Of a stretch of 64,000 nucleotides of DNA, positions 8,225-18,554 are shown one piece after another; position 1 is the stretch's first letter, and each line of letters begins with the position of its first letter. The position numbers were made by a program, and so were the translations under genes. This DNA is from Candidatus Gastranaerophilales bacterium (lineage in GTDB: Bacteria > Cyanobacteriota > Vampirovibrionia > Gastranaerophilales > Gastranaerophilaceae): assembly GCA_944323925.1 (NCBI GenBank), contig CALUUI010000010.1, forward strand, positions 1 through 64,000, read 5' to 3'. Below the pieces are notes generated by a model. The model saw only the letters and a program-made list of their open reading frames with translations. It searched no databases and was not told the DNA's origin.

Positions 8225-8244
8225 GAGCCGGTCAAATCCGGCTC
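8225..8244 (+). terminator. Hairpin after alr
   Basis: A perfect 7-bp stem GAGCCGG/CCGGCTC with a 6-base loop begins at the last base of the alr stop codon. There is no proper T-run (GGGGTAAATTT follows), so it may be a weak terminator or an mRNA 3'-end stabiliser. Confidence 0.5.
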
Positions 8245-8310
8245 GGGGTAAATTTGTGAATTGTAAATTGTGTGATTAGGTTAGTTAGGTGTAGATAAAC
8301 TTGTTTTTAA

Positions 8311-8463
8311 TTAGACTTTCTCCAGTTCAAAAAATTCAACTACCGTATCCATAACATTGTCAAAAAAGAAGTCTAATTCACTGCCCAAATTCTTCTCATC
8401 CATATTTTTTTTCTCCATAGATAAATCAACAATACTCATTAACGATTGATCATTAATCTGCAT
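8311..8463 (-). CDS. Candidate 50-residue acidic small protein
   Basis: This ORF is not a shadow of another gene, since it fills an otherwise empty intergenic stretch. The ATG at 8463 is preceded at good spacing by AGGAAAGG. The product is 50 residues long, acidic, and rich in Met, Asp and Phe near the end (ELDFFFDNVMDTVVEFFELE). It probably forms an amphipathic helix. No family was recognised. It could be a small regulatory or partner protein; expression is unknown. Confidence 0.5.
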   Translation of the reverse strand: MQINDQSLMSIVDLSMEKKNMDEKNLGSELDFFFDNVMDTVVEFFELEKV

Positions 8464-8575
8464 ACCATATCCTTTCCTATATACTTCTAGAGTTATTTAG
8501 TAATAATACTATCGGCATTTTTTTTTAAAACTTTAAGGTTTTACTCATTATATTTACAATTATTTACATAACAAA

Positions 8576-8604
8576 TTTACGGTTAATAAAATTTGTACTA
8601 AAAT
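8576..8604 (+). promoter_or_regulatory. Promoter of radA, leaderless start
   Basis: TTTACG (8576-8581), a 17-bp spacer and TAAAAT (8599-8604) are followed by CAAAAT and the ATG at 8611. The six-base linker is identical to that of alr. Confidence 0.72.
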
Positions 8605-8610
8605 CAAAAT

Positions 8611-9981
8611 ATGGCAAAAGTGAAGTCAAAATATGTATGTCAGCAATGCGGATATGAAAGCGCAGGCTACTTGGGCAAATGTCCCGAATGCGGTAGTTGG
8701 GGAAGTTTTGTAGAGGAAATAACAAAGCCCCAAACTTTAAATGAAAGAAAATCTATCATAATAGACGACATCCCGCCCGCAAGAATAAATGAAATTCAAT
8801 CTAATACAGAAACTCGGTTTCAAACTGATATTTCAGAATTTGACAGAGTACTGGGAGGCGGAGTAGTTGAGGGTTCTGTAATATTAATAGCCGGAGACCC
8901 CGGAATCGGGAAATCAACTCTACTACTACAAACCGGCGGCAAACTTTCTCAAAACGGAAGAAAAGTTTTATACATCTCGGCAGAAGAATCTTTAAGCCAA
9001 ATAAAACTAAGAGCTGAAAGGTTAAAAGTAAACGCCGATAATCTTTACATCTACTCGCAAACTAACCTTGAAGCAATAAAGCAAAGAATCTTAGATGCTA
9101 AACCAGATTTAGTAATAATTGACAGTATTCAAGCAATATACACAGATGAGGTGCAAAGCTCATCAGGTAGTGTCAGCCAAATTCGTGAGTGCTGCAACGC
9201 CTTAATAAACATAGCTAAGACCCAAAATATAGCAATAATAGTAATCGGACATGTCACAAAAGAAGGGAATATTGCAGGTCCAAAGGTCTTAGAGCACATG
9301 GTAGATGCGGTAATCCAGTTTGAAGGCGACAAATACAAGTCACACAGAATTCTACGCTCAATAAAAAACCGTTTTGGAAACACTTCAGAAGTAGGAATCT
9401 TTGAAATGGAGGAAAACGGGCTGAGAGAGGTGACAAACCCCAGTGAATTATTTATAAAAGATATAGAAAATGTCCAAGCCCCAGGCAGCGTAACAATAGT
9501 AACAAACGAAGGCTCAAGACCTTTGCTTGTCGAAATTCAAGCTCTTGTAGGCACAACGCCATATCCTACCCCGAGAAGAATTGCAAACGGCGTAGATACT
9601 GGGCGTGTACATCAAATTCTTGCAGTACTTGAAAAGCGCGTAGGACTTAACCTCTCAAAACAAGATGTATACGTTAACGTAATAGGCGGAATGGATGTTA
9701 CGGAAACCGCAGCGGATTTAGGTATTGCTCTTGCTATTACAACTTGTGCAAGAGATATAATAATGGACAAAGCAACGGCTATTGTCGGCGAAATAGGTCT
9801 ATCAGGAGAAATCAGAGCCGTTAATAATATTGATAAAAGAATTATTGAAGCTCAAAAACTGGGTTTTAAACGTATTATTATCCCATTTTCCAACAACTTA
9901 ACAAAAGATATCTCAGGAATAGAGATAATAAAAGTTAAAACCATACTTGATGCTTTTAATTATGGACTGACAAAAGGATAA
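8611..9981 (+). CDS. radA: DNA repair protein RadA
   Basis: A 456-residue RecA-like ATPase that promotes branch migration in recombination repair. It shows the N-terminal four-Cys zinc finger (CQQCGYES then KCPECGSW), Walker A GDPGIGKST, the RadA-specific KNRFG motif and a C-terminal Lon-protease-like domain (ITTCARDIIMDKATAIVGEIGLSGEIR region). Full length. It heads a run with rsmE and the CCA transferase. The next gene starts three bases after its stop. Confidence 0.95.
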   Translation: MAKVKSKYVCQQCGYESAGYLGKCPECGSWGSFVEEITKPQTLNERKSIIIDDIPPARINEIQSNTETRFQTDISEFDRVLGGGVVEGSVILIAGDPGIGKSTLLLQTGGKLSQNGRKVLYISAEESLSQIKLRAERLKVNADNLYIYSQTNLEAIKQRILDAKPDLVIIDSIQAIYTDEVQSSSGSVSQIRECCNALINIAKTQNIAIIVIGHVTKEGNIAGPKVLEHMVDAVIQFEGDKYKSHRILRSIKNRFGNTSEVGIFEMEENGLREVTNPSELFIKDIENVQAPGSVTIVTNEGSRPLLVEIQALVGTTPYPTPRRIANGVDTGRVHQILAVLEKRVGLNLSKQDVYVNVIGGMDVTETAADLGIALAITTCARDIIMDKATAIVGEIGLSGEIRAVNNIDKRIIEAQKLGFKRIIIPFSNNLTKDISGIEIIKVKTILDAFNYGLTKG

Positions 9982-9983
9982 TT

Positions 9984-10718
9984 ATGCCGCATTTCTTTAT
10001 TACAGAACAAAATATTATAGATAAAAATATCATAACTGTTAATGACAAAGAAAATTACACCCATATAGTAAAATCTTTGCGAGTAAAAATAGGTGAAGAA
10101 ATTAAATTCTGTGACGAAAAAGAAACCCTCTACAGATGCAAGGTTAAGAATATTACCAAAAATGAATTAATATCAGAAATTCAATCAAGCAGCAAATCAG
10201 AACGCAAACTGGATTATGAACTGATATTGGCTCAAACCCCGCTAAGAAGCGACGCACAATTACTTCTGGTTGAAAAAGCTACAGAGCTCGGAGTTTCTGA
10301 AATTTATCCTATATATACAAAGAATTGCGCCTTAGCTCAAAATATTGCATCAGCGAAAGTTGAAAAATGGCAAAAAACAATGTATGAGGCATCAAAACAA
10401 TGCGAAAGAGCTAATATACCAAAATGTAACCAATTAACCACTCTTAAAAATCTTCCTTTCGATAAATTTGATAAAATAATCGTGTTTGCAGAACGCAACG
10501 AAGAAATGAGTTTGAAGGAATATATTTTAAATAATCCGATAAAGACAAATGAAAAAATCCTTGCAATAATAGGTCCGGAAGGCGGGTTTAGCGACAAAGA
10601 ATTTGAATTTTTTAAAGAAAATAAGCTCCCGCTTGTAACTCTCGGCAAACTTATTTTAAAAGCAGAAACCGCAACAATTGTTGCTCTTGGTAATTTAATC
10701 TATGGATATTCTAAATAA
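9984..10718 (+). CDS. rsmE: 16S rRNA m3U1498 methyltransferase
   Basis: A 244-residue SPOUT-family methyltransferase. It has an N-terminal PUA-like domain and the C-terminal knot motifs IGPEGGFSDKE and LGKLILKAETATIVAL, characteristic of RsmE, which methylates N3 of U1498 (E. coli numbering) in 16S rRNA using SAM. It starts three bases after radA and overlaps the CCA transferase by 17 bp, indicating one operon. Confidence 0.92.
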   Translation: MPHFFITEQNIIDKNIITVNDKENYTHIVKSLRVKIGEEIKFCDEKETLYRCKVKNITKNELISEIQSSSKSERKLDYELILAQTPLRSDAQLLLVEKATELGVSEIYPIYTKNCALAQNIASAKVEKWQKTMYEASKQCERANIPKCNQLTTLKNLPFDKFDKIIVFAERNEEMSLKEYILNNPIKTNEKILAIIGPEGGFSDKEFEFFKENKLPLVTLGKLILKAETATIVALGNLIYGYSK

Positions 10719-12081
10719 CGACATAATTAAAACATTACATTCATTAAATCAAGAAATCTACCTTGTAGGCGGAGCGGTTCGTGATGCTTTGTTAAATAAA
10801 GAAACTTATGATAAAGATATAATCGTTGTAGATGAAGATGCAAAAGAGTTTTCAATAAAACTTGCTAAAAAACTTGACGGAGTTTTTATTCCGCTGGATG
10901 AAGTCAATAAAATTTACAGAATAGTTCTTCAAGACAAAATAAATTATATCGATATAACAAATCCAATAGAAAACTCTCTTGAAAAAGATATCAAACGCCG
11001 AGATTTTACGATAAATGCAATAGCCCTAAGGATTTCAGATGGAGAAATCATTGATATAACAAACGGGAAAAATGATATAGAAAATAAACTCATTCGTATG
11101 ATATCACCTGAAAACTTTGATGACGACCCGCTTAGAATACTAAGAGCATTTAGATTTGAAAGCTGTTTGGGGTTTGAAATAGAAAAAAATACCCTACTGG
11201 AAATTAAATCAAGAATAAACCTCATAACACAACCGGCAATAGAGCGTATAAACTACGAGATTTTAAAATTATTCAGCGGAGAACATAGCGTAAAAGCATT
11301 GTTATCAATGGATGAAGCAGGAATAACAGAGCTGATTTTTCCGCCAATGACAGGTGTGAAAAAAGTCCCGCCAAATACTCATCACCACTTAGACTTATTC
11401 CACCATTCAATAGAAGTCGTTAACCAAATTCAACAACTCTACAACAATTCTTGCAATGAGATAAAAGAACATCTTAACCAACAGGATTTTGGCGGATTTT
11501 CACGCCTAGCCCATCTAAAATTGGCAGGATTTTTACACGATATTGGGAAGTTTTCTACTTGGACAATAGAAGAAAGCGGCAGGCATCGTTTTATAAAACA
11601 CGATGATGTTGGGGCTAAAATGGCTGAAAAAATGTTAAAATCAATGCATTTTTCTAAAAAACAAATTGAATACATAACAAAACAGATAAAGCTGCACATC
11701 TATCCTTCAAGCGTAATACAGGCACCAAACCTTTCTGAAAAGCATTATATGCGTTATATAAGAAAAATGGAAAACGATGTAATAGATAATATAATCCTTG
11801 CAAAAGCTGACAGACTATCTGCTAGAGGAAAAGATATCACTGAAGAAATTTTAAAAAATAACCTTGAAGGCTTAGATAAAATGCTTAACTACTATCTGAA
11901 CATTAAAGACAGCCTTAAACCTCTACCCAAACTAATAGACGGTAAAGAAGTAATGGAAATTTTAAATATCCAACCATCGCCAAAACTTGGAGAAATTCTT
12001 AACGAACTAAAGGAAGCACAAATTTCAGGCGATATAAACACAAAAGAAGAAGCAATAAACTTTATAAAGAGCCTAAAGTAA
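10702..12081 (+). CDS. cca: CCA tRNA nucleotidyltransferase / poly(A) polymerase family with HD domain
   Basis: A 459-residue class II nucleotidyltransferase. The head motif LVGGAVRDALL is followed by the metal-binding DKDIIVVD, then RRDFTINAIAL and the DPLRILRAFRFE neck. An HD domain follows in the second half (FLHDIGKFSTW). It repairs or adds the 3'-CCA of tRNA; a poly(A) polymerase role cannot be excluded from sequence alone. The start overlaps rsmE by 17 bp, and the stop directly abuts the stop of the convergent R3H ATPase gene. Confidence 0.9.
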   Translation: MDILNNDIIKTLHSLNQEIYLVGGAVRDALLNKETYDKDIIVVDEDAKEFSIKLAKKLDGVFIPLDEVNKIYRIVLQDKINYIDITNPIENSLEKDIKRRDFTINAIALRISDGEIIDITNGKNDIENKLIRMISPENFDDDPLRILRAFRFESCLGFEIEKNTLLEIKSRINLITQPAIERINYEILKLFSGEHSVKALLSMDEAGITELIFPPMTGVKKVPPNTHHHLDLFHHSIEVVNQIQQLYNNSCNEIKEHLNQQDFGGFSRLAHLKLAGFLHDIGKFSTWTIEESGRHRFIKHDDVGAKMAEKMLKSMHFSKKQIEYITKQIKLHIYPSSVIQAPNLSEKHYMRYIRKMENDVIDNIILAKADRLSARGKDITEEILKNNLEGLDKMLNYYLNIKDSLKPLPKLIDGKEVMEILNIQPSPKLGEILNELKEAQISGDINTKEEAINFIKSLK

Positions 12082-13692
12082 TTAAGCAGTAAACTCTCTG
12101 CCGCCGACAATTCTTAAGTGCCTGTTAGGACCTTCACCAACAGATTTGCTTTCCAAGTTATGTTGTTCAACAAGCTCGTGCTGTAATTTTCTAATATGTT
12201 GGTTTTGCGGAGAAAGCTCAATAAGCTCGGCACCTGCAAGAATTTTGTTAATAGCAGCCTTAGCTTCATCTAAAGCGCGCTCCGCGTCATCGCAATATCC
12301 TTGCAAAACCTCTGCTTGGTTCTGCATATCAAGAGCTTCCTTCATAACTTTTTGAATTTGTGCCATAGAATTTGTTTTTACATAGAAAATTTGCAATCTG
12401 TAATCATTTGCCGTAGATAATACTTTTGCTCCGCCTTTTGCAAAATTTTTATGTGCAATAACTAAGTCAGCTTCATCAATATTTCTTGTTACTTCTACGT
12501 TCAAATCCAAACGCTCAATAATCTTTTCAACAATAGTTCTTGATACCGCGTACAAATATATTTTCTTAAACGGCTTAGCATCTTCAACATACTGTTTTCT
12601 GTTAAACGAAAATTTTAAACTGTCAGTAGGCTCCGGAAGTATTTTTTCTTCTATTTTATTAATATGCTCGGCAACCGTTTGAGGCTGAGTTTCAGGTTTA
12701 ACATTAACCTCATAAGACTTATCAACTTTTCTAATCTCAGGTCTAATCGGCCAACCTCTCAGAATATAGTCAACTGCCTCAGCTGCATCCTTGTAAACCG
12801 CAAGAGTATTTCTGTCAATAATTTCAATAACAATATCAAAAGTAGGTTGTTTTTCTCTTTCAAGAACAGTTTTTTGAGAAGCCCTACGCTTAGCCTCATC
12901 ATCACCCAAAGTAACCGATTGAATACCACCAACTAAATCAGACAAAGTCGGGTTCTTAATTAAACTTTCAAGGCTGTTACCGTGAGCTGTTGCAATAAGC
13001 ATAACACCACGCTCAGCAATAGTTCTTGCCGCTTGCGCTTCAGCTTCAGTACCGATTTCATCAACAACAATAACCTCAGGCGTATGGTTTTCAACCGCCT
13101 CAATCATAATATCTTTTTGAAACTCCGGTTGCCGAACCTGCATACGTCTTGCAGAACCAATCGCAGGGTGAGGGGTATCACCGTCACCGGCTATTTCGTT
13201 AGAGGTATCTACTATAACAACTCTTTTGCCTAATTCATCAGCAACAAGTCGTGAAATTTCTCTTAATTTAGTAGTCTTACCAACCCCCGGTCGTCCTAAA
13301 AACAAAATACTTTTACCAAGTAAACAAAAATCCTTTATACAAGCAATCGTTCCTGTAATAACACGTCCTATCCTACACGTTAACCCGACTATCTTCCCTT
13401 GCCTGTTTCTAATCGCACTAATTCTGTGCAAAGTCCCAGGAATTCCTGATCTGTTATCTGAGGTAAACTCTTGCAGGTGACTCGTGATAAAATTAATGTC
13501 ATCTTCCGTAATCTCATCACAAGCAATACGCTCAATTCTGCCACCTGAATGCCTAATTTCCGGAACCCTTCCAATATCAAGCACTATCTCAATAACATCT
13601 TCAAGTTGTTCGTGCGTAACATTGCGGACAATTTTGTCAGGCATTATCGCTAACATTTTGTCTAGGTCATTATGGAATTGTATTTCGTTCAT
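12082..13692 (-). CDS. Ycf45-like AAA ATPase with C-terminal R3H domain
   Basis: A 536-residue protein. It has a SpoIIIAA/Ycf45-type AAA ATPase core (Walker A GRPGVGKTTKL, Walker B IVVDEIGTEAEA), a middle region of unclear function, and a C-terminal R3H nucleic-acid-binding domain (RKLQHELVEQHNLES, ending in GPNRHLRIV). Related proteins are encoded in cyanobacteria and some plastid genomes as ycf45. R3H domains bind single-stranded nucleic acid, so a role in RNA or DNA handling is likely; the exact substrate is unknown. The gene is monocistronic and convergent with cca with no intergenic base. Confidence 0.88.
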   Translation of the reverse strand: MNEIQFHNDLDKMLAIMPDKIVRNVTHEQLEDVIEIVLDIGRVPEIRHSGGRIERIACDEITEDDINFITSHLQEFTSDNRSGIPGTLHRISAIRNRQGKIVGLTCRIGRVITGTIACIKDFCLLGKSILFLGRPGVGKTTKLREISRLVADELGKRVVIVDTSNEIAGDGDTPHPAIGSARRMQVRQPEFQKDIMIEAVENHTPEVIVVDEIGTEAEAQAARTIAERGVMLIATAHGNSLESLIKNPTLSDLVGGIQSVTLGDDEAKRRASQKTVLEREKQPTFDIVIEIIDRNTLAVYKDAAEAVDYILRGWPIRPEIRKVDKSYEVNVKPETQPQTVAEHINKIEEKILPEPTDSLKFSFNRKQYVEDAKPFKKIYLYAVSRTIVEKIIERLDLNVEVTRNIDEADLVIAHKNFAKGGAKVLSTANDYRLQIFYVKTNSMAQIQKVMKEALDMQNQAEVLQGYCDDAERALDEAKAAINKILAGAELIELSPQNQHIRKLQHELVEQHNLESKSVGEGPNRHLRIVGGREFTA

Positions 13693-13852
13693 TTATATAA
13701 TATGCCTTTCTGGTTGGCTGAAACGGCTTATTAAATTTTTTGTGATGTATCTCCCTATATATATTATACCACATTACTAATATTTAATAACATGATTTAC
13801 AAATATTTAATAAAATATTTTAAAAAGATAGATCTTAAAAACCTTAAAACCC

Positions 13853-15298
13853 TTATCTGTCAACAAGTTCGCGGTACAACTTTAGGTATTCTTTTGAACT
13901 TTTTTCCCAAGAAAAATCAGCAGACATAGCGCTATTTCTCATGGCATTCAAAGTATATTTATCTTTATACACATACATAGCACATTCAATAGCAGCTTTC
14001 ATTGCCCAACCGTCATAATCCCAGAACTTAAACCCTGTAGAGTTATCCAGAGGATACCCAACAACAGTATTATCCAAACCGCCGGTTGCCCTTACTATTG
14101 GCAATGTACCATATCTCATCGCTATTAATTGGCTTAAGCCGCAAGGTTCAAACGCTGATGGCATTAAGAAAAAGTCACTTCCTGCATAAATCAGATTAGC
14201 TAAATCGGATTTATACCCGATATACGAACGAATATTATCAGTATTATTAGATAACCAAATTAAAAGATTTTCATAATCCTTATCGCCACTACCCAAGAAT
14301 ACAAAATCCGCATTCATGTATTTTAGTTCATTCTCAACCTGCCGTATTAAATCAAGCCCTTTTTGAGGAACAAGTCTAGAAATCATAGCAATTAAAGGTC
14401 TGTCCGGATTGTATTTTAATCCAAAGAATTCACAGACTTTCTTCTTATTAGCTTCCTTATTCTTGAGCGAATTTTTATCATAATTTTTTACTAAATTTTT
14501 ATCAGTTTTAGGATTAAAAACATCGTAGTCAATACCGTTTAAAATTCCGACAAGTTTATGAGTTTGTCCCCTTAGCGTATAATCCATACCTTCACCATAC
14601 TCAGGAGTTAAAATTTCTTCGGCGTACTTAGGCGAAACCACAACAATTTTATCGGAATAATTTATTGCTCCCTTCATCCAATTAACACGTCCCCAGTGTT
14701 CACATCCCCATTCATTGTAAACAATATCGCGACGCATATTAGCAAAATCAACAACATCATCAAACCAAACTCCCTGATATGCTAGATTATGGATTTCAAA
14801 AACATTCTTCGCCCCCGACCAAAATTCATCAAATTTATAATTAGATTTTATATAAAGCGGAATCATAGCTGTATGCCAATCGTTTGAATGAATAATATCA
14901 GCCTTAAAATTAAGCTGTTTTGCATACTCTAATGTTGCCAATGAAAAAGCAATATATCTTTCATGTTCATATCTTGGATCAAGCCACTTAGGATAAACCT
15001 CATTAAAGCAAGAAAAATACCAATCATTATGAACAAAAAATACATTAATATTAGTTCCCGGAAGTTTTCCCATAAAAAGTCTAAATCTCTGAGGTCTTTC
15101 TTGAAAAGAAATCCACATAACGGAATTATCAAGCTCTTTTATTCCCCATTTGTCAACGTCAATACAGCCGTGCAAAGGAGTAAAAATAGCTATTTCAGCG
15201 TCCTTCTCAAGGATTTTAGGCAAACTCCCTACAACATCAGCAAGTCCGCCTGCCTTAGAAAAGGGTGCAACCTCCGCAGATGCAAATAATATCTTCAT
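13853..15298 (-). CDS. glgA: Glycogen synthase (ADP-glucose type)
   Basis: A GT5 glucosyltransferase that extends alpha-1,4-glucan from ADP-glucose. The N-terminus KILFASAEVAPFSKAGGLADVVG carries the ADP-glucose-binding K-x-GG-L motif. The C-terminal block FLMPSAFEPCGLSQLIAMRYG is the GT5 donor-site signature. The start was set at the second Met (15298), because a GGAGGG ribosome site lies six bases upstream. An ATG nine codons earlier lacks support. The product is 481 residues. Its partner glgC lies separately at 21664. Confidence 0.94.
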   Translation of the reverse strand: MKILFASAEVAPFSKAGGLADVVGSLPKILEKDAEIAIFTPLHGCIDVDKWGIKELDNSVMWISFQERPQRFRLFMGKLPGTNINVFFVHNDWYFSCFNEVYPKWLDPRYEHERYIAFSLATLEYAKQLNFKADIIHSNDWHTAMIPLYIKSNYKFDEFWSGAKNVFEIHNLAYQGVWFDDVVDFANMRRDIVYNEWGCEHWGRVNWMKGAINYSDKIVVVSPKYAEEILTPEYGEGMDYTLRGQTHKLVGILNGIDYDVFNPKTDKNLVKNYDKNSLKNKEANKKKVCEFFGLKYNPDRPLIAMISRLVPQKGLDLIRQVENELKYMNADFVFLGSGDKDYENLLIWLSNNTDNIRSYIGYKSDLANLIYAGSDFFLMPSAFEPCGLSQLIAMRYGTLPIVRATGGLDNTVVGYPLDNSTGFKFWDYDGWAMKAAIECAMYVYKDKYTLNAMRNSAMSADFSWEKSSKEYLKLYRELVDR

Positions 15299-15552
15299 AA
15301 AAGCCCTCCGTATTATTAACGACATACTTATTTTAATTCAAAAAAACAAGACGGTAAAGAGAATAACATATTAAAACTAACCAAAGAAAAACATTAAATT
15401 AGATTAATTTCTTGTAAATGAAAATATTTTCATGTATAATATCCCATGGTGGCAAGAAATAAAGAATTCCACGCATATCCATAAATCCGGATATTTCACA
15501 AAATCACAAAATATTATAATAAATGGAACCAACAAGAATAAAGGAGGTTAGA

Positions 15553-17757
15553 ATGGTTGCCCAAATATTAGATAATAGAACAATTGACGTGTCAGAATTC
15601 ATTAAGAATAACTGCACGCCATATTATGGAGATGACAGTTTCTTAAGCGGTCCTACTCAAAGAACAATGTATATGTGGAGCAAAGTAAGTGAATTAATGA
15701 AGGAAGAACACAAGAAAGGTGTTCTTGATGCAGATACATCAACTCCATCATCAATCACTTCACATGGTGCAGGATACATTGATAAAGAAAATGAACTTAT
15801 CGTAGGTTTACAAACAGATGCTCCATTAAAAAGAGCAATTATGCCAAACGGCGGTTACAGAATGGTTGAAGCATCTTGTAAAGCATACGGCTTACCTGTA
15901 GATGAAGAACTTAAAAAGATTTATACAAAATACAGAAAAACACACAATGACGGTGTTTTTGATGTATATACCGACCAAATCAAAAGATGCAGACACTCTG
16001 CAATCATTACAGGTTTACCGGACGCATACGGAAGAGGCAGAATTATAGGTGACTACAGACGTGTAGCTCTATACGGTATCGATAGACTTATTGAAGAAAA
16101 GCAAAAAGATAAATTAGCTACTGAAAATCTTCCTATGACAGAAGATGTAATCAGATTAAGAGAAGAAGTAAGCGAACAAATTCGTGCTTTAAAAGATATG
16201 AAAGAAATGGCTCTTTCTTATGGTATAGATATAAGCAAACCGGCAGAAAGTTTCCAAGAAGCAGTTCAATTCACATACTTTGGTTACTTAGCAGCGATTA
16301 AAGACCAAAACGGTGCAGCAATGTCATTAGGCAGAGTATCTACTTTCCTTGATATCTATTCAGAAAGAGATTTAAAAGCAGGCAAGATTACAGAAGAACA
16401 AGCACAAGAAATAATGGATGATTTCATCATCAAATTAAGAATGGTAAGATTCTTAAGAACCCCTGAATACAATGACTTGTTCAGCGGCGATCCTGTTTGG
16501 ACAACAGAAAGTATCGGCGGTATGACAATGGACGGAAAACCGCTTGTTACAAAGAACTCATTCAGAATGCTTCAAACATTAATCAACCTTGGACCGGCTC
16601 CTGAACCAAACATGACAGTTCTTTGGAGTAAAGATTTACCACAAGGTTTCAAAGATTACTGTGCAAAAGTAAGTATCGAAACAAGCGCAATCCAATATGA
16701 AAACGATGACCTAATGCGTGAATCATTTGGTGACGACTATGCAATCGCATGCTGCGTTTCTCCGCTTGTAATCGGTAAAGAAATGCAATTCTTCGGTGCA
16801 AGAGCTAACCTTGCTAAAGCACTTCTTTACACAATCAATGGCGGTATTGATGAAAGAACAGGCGACAGAGTTGCCGATTTCGAACCAATTACCGATGAAT
16901 ACCTTGATTACGATACAGTAATGGAAAAATTTGACAAGGTAATGGAATGGTTAGCTGAAACTTATGTTAGCGCATTAAATATCATTCACTATATGCACGA
17001 CAAATATAACTACGAAAAAGCTCAATTAGCATTAATGGATACAAACGCAGTTCGTAAACTTGGTTGCGGTATTGCAGGGTTCAGTGTTGTAACTGACTCA
17101 TTATCAGCTATTAAATATGCTAAAGTTAGAGTTATCAGAGAAAACGGTATCGCAAAACACTTTGAAATCGAAGGCGATTATCCAAAATACGGTAACAACG
17201 ATGATAGAGTTGATTCAATCGGTGTTGATTTAGTAAACAGATTTATGTCTAAGATTGAAAAAATCCAAACATACAGAAACGCAATTCCAACACAATCAAT
17301 TCTTACAATCACAAGTAACGTAGTATACGGAAAGAAAACAGGCGATACACCTGACGGTAGAGTAGCAGGAGTTCCATTCTCTCCAGGTGCTAACCCATTT
17401 AGCGGAAGAGATTGCAAAGGTGCTTTAGCTTCACTTTGTTCTGTTGCTAAACTTCCTTTCAAAAACGCTAAAGATGGTATTTCTAATACCTTCAGTATCC
17501 TTCCTGAAACATTAGGTAAAGCAAGAGAAGAACAAATAAGCAACCTAACTGGTATGATGGACGGTTACTTCGGTAAAGGCGCTCAACACTTGAATGTTAA
17601 CGTTCTTAACCGTGAAACACTTCAAGATGCTATGGAACATCCGGAAAATTATCCGCAATTAACTATCAGAGTTAGCGGATACGCTGTTAACTTCATCAAA
17701 TTAACTCGTGAACAACAACTTGATGTTATTAACAGAACTTTCCACTCTTCAATATAA
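15553..17757 (+). CDS. pflB: Pyruvate formate-lyase (formate acetyltransferase)
   Basis: A 734-residue glycyl-radical enzyme that converts pyruvate and CoA to acetyl-CoA and formate. The catalytic Cys pair is in IACCVSPL. The glycyl-radical loop near the C-terminus is [14 protein letters not shown]. The ATG at 15553 is chosen because AAGGAGG lies directly upstream; an in-frame ATG at 15523 would place the ribosome site inside the gene. The codons are regular and A/T-ending, suggesting high expression. The activating enzyme follows, after a terminator. Confidence 0.96.
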   Translation: MVAQILDNRTIDVSEFIKNNCTPYYGDDSFLSGPTQRTMYMWSKVSELMKEEHKKGVLDADTSTPSSITSHGAGYIDKENELIVGLQTDAPLKRAIMPNGGYRMVEASCKAYGLPVDEELKKIYTKYRKTHNDGVFDVYTDQIKRCRHSAIITGLPDAYGRGRIIGDYRRVALYGIDRLIEEKQKDKLATENLPMTEDVIRLREEVSEQIRALKDMKEMALSYGIDISKPAESFQEAVQFTYFGYLAAIKDQNGAAMSLGRVSTFLDIYSERDLKAGKITEEQAQEIMDDFIIKLRMVRFLRTPEYNDLFSGDPVWTTESIGGMTMDGKPLVTKNSFRMLQTLINLGPAPEPNMTVLWSKDLPQGFKDYCAKVSIETSAIQYENDDLMRESFGDDYAIACCVSPLVIGKEMQFFGARANLAKALLYTINGGIDERTGDRVADFEPITDEYLDYDTVMEKFDKVMEWLAETYVSALNIIHYMHDKYNYEKAQLALMDTNAVRKLGCGIAGFSVVTDSLSAIKYAKVRVIRENGIAKHFEIEGDYPKYGNNDDRVDSIGVDLVNRFMSKIEKIQTYRNAIPTQSILTITSNVVYGKKTGDTPDGRVAGVPFSPGANPFSGRDCKGALASLCSVAKLPFKNAKDGISNTFSILPETLGKAREEQISNLTGMMDGYFGKGAQHLNVNVLNRETLQDAMEHPENYPQLTIRVSGYAVNFIKLTREQQLDVINRTFHSSI

Positions 17758-17776
17758 TTTATTGAACAAACCACTA

Positions 17777-17810
17777 ATGACACAGGGAATTTCCCCTGTG
17801 TCATTTTTGT
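17777..17810 (+). terminator. Rho-independent terminator between pflB and pflA
   Basis: An 11-bp stem ATGACACAGGG/CCCTGTGTCAT with a 6-base loop is followed by TTTTGTT. It should end most pflB transcripts. This lets the abundant lyase be made in excess over its activase, which has its own -10 box just downstream. Confidence 0.87.
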
Positions 17811-17812
17811 TA

Positions 17813-17818
17813 TATAAT
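17813..17818 (+). promoter_or_regulatory. -10 box of pflA, near-leaderless start
   Basis: TATAAT ends nine bases before the pflA ATG at 17828, with no Shine-Dalgarno between. It overlaps the tail of the pflB terminator. Confidence 0.55.
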
Positions 17819-17827
17819 CAAAATGTT

Positions 17828-18550
17828 ATGAGACGCTGTAATTATCATTCAATACAGACAATGGGAACACTGGACGGCCCAGGAATAAGATATGTGTTAT
17901 TCTTGCAAGGGTGCTGTTTTAGATGTCTATTCTGCCATAACCCTGACACCTGGAGCGGTCAAGCCAATTCAATGACCTCGGATGAGTTTGTTTCTGATGT
18001 TCTAAAGTATAAACCATTCTATGATGCCTCAGGCGGTGGAGTAACCGTATCAGGGGGTGAACCTTTATTACAAATTCCGTTTCTAATTGAAGCATTTCAA
18101 AAACTAAAAGATGCAAGAATGCACACTGCTATTGATACTTGCGGATATGTAAATATTACAGATGATTTAAAAGAGCTTATGAAATATACAAACCTCATAA
18201 TGCTTGATATTAAACATCTAAACAATGATATACACAAAGAGCTTACAGGAAAACCTAATGATAAAGTAATCAAATTCCTCGATTTTCTGGCTGAAAACGA
18301 TAAATCAATAAGAATTCGTCAGGTTTTAACCCCAGGTTATACTATTGAAGATGAATATATAACTAATCTTATAAAATTCCTAAAAAACTACCACTTAGAA
18401 AAAGTCGAACTTCTACCGTACCATGATATGGCTAAAGATAAATATAAAAAACTTGGGCTTGAATACAAATTGAACGCAAGAATCCCTGACAAAGAAGAAG
18501 TTGCAAAAATAAAAGCAAGATTTATTGAAGAAGGCTTTGATACAATTTAA
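17828..18550 (+). CDS. pflA: Pyruvate formate-lyase activating enzyme
   Basis: A 240-residue radical SAM enzyme that installs the glycyl radical on PflB. The CxxxCxxC cluster motif lies in GCCFRCLFCHNPDTW, followed by GGGVTVSGGEPLLQ. The N-terminal YHSIQTMGTLDGPGIRYV is typical. The ATG at 17828 is chosen over upstream starts because those would extend the protein into the pflB coding sequence and terminator. A promoter-like TATAAT box lies just upstream. Confidence 0.94.
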   Translation: MRRCNYHSIQTMGTLDGPGIRYVLFLQGCCFRCLFCHNPDTWSGQANSMTSDEFVSDVLKYKPFYDASGGGVTVSGGEPLLQIPFLIEAFQKLKDARMHTAIDTCGYVNITDDLKELMKYTNLIMLDIKHLNNDIHKELTGKPNDKVIKFLDFLAENDKSIRIRQVLTPGYTIEDEYITNLIKFLKNYHLEKVELLPYHDMAKDKYKKLGLEYKLNARIPDKEEVAKIKARFIEEGFDTI

Positions 18551-18554
18551 AAAA

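Larger units (their letters stand above)
8245..8610. other. Intergenic region between alr and radA
   Basis: This region holds one likely small ORF on the minus strand (8311-8463) and the radA promoter at its right end. Nothing else was recognised. Confidence 0.6.

Noticed and set aside
15523-15552. Upstream ATG of pflB
   Set aside because: It would place the strong AAGGAGG site inside the coding region, and the ten extra residues do not resemble the PflB N-terminus.
17708-17827. Upstream start of pflA
   Set aside because: It would run through the pflB stop and the terminator hairpin in another frame, and the family N-terminus matches the later ATG.
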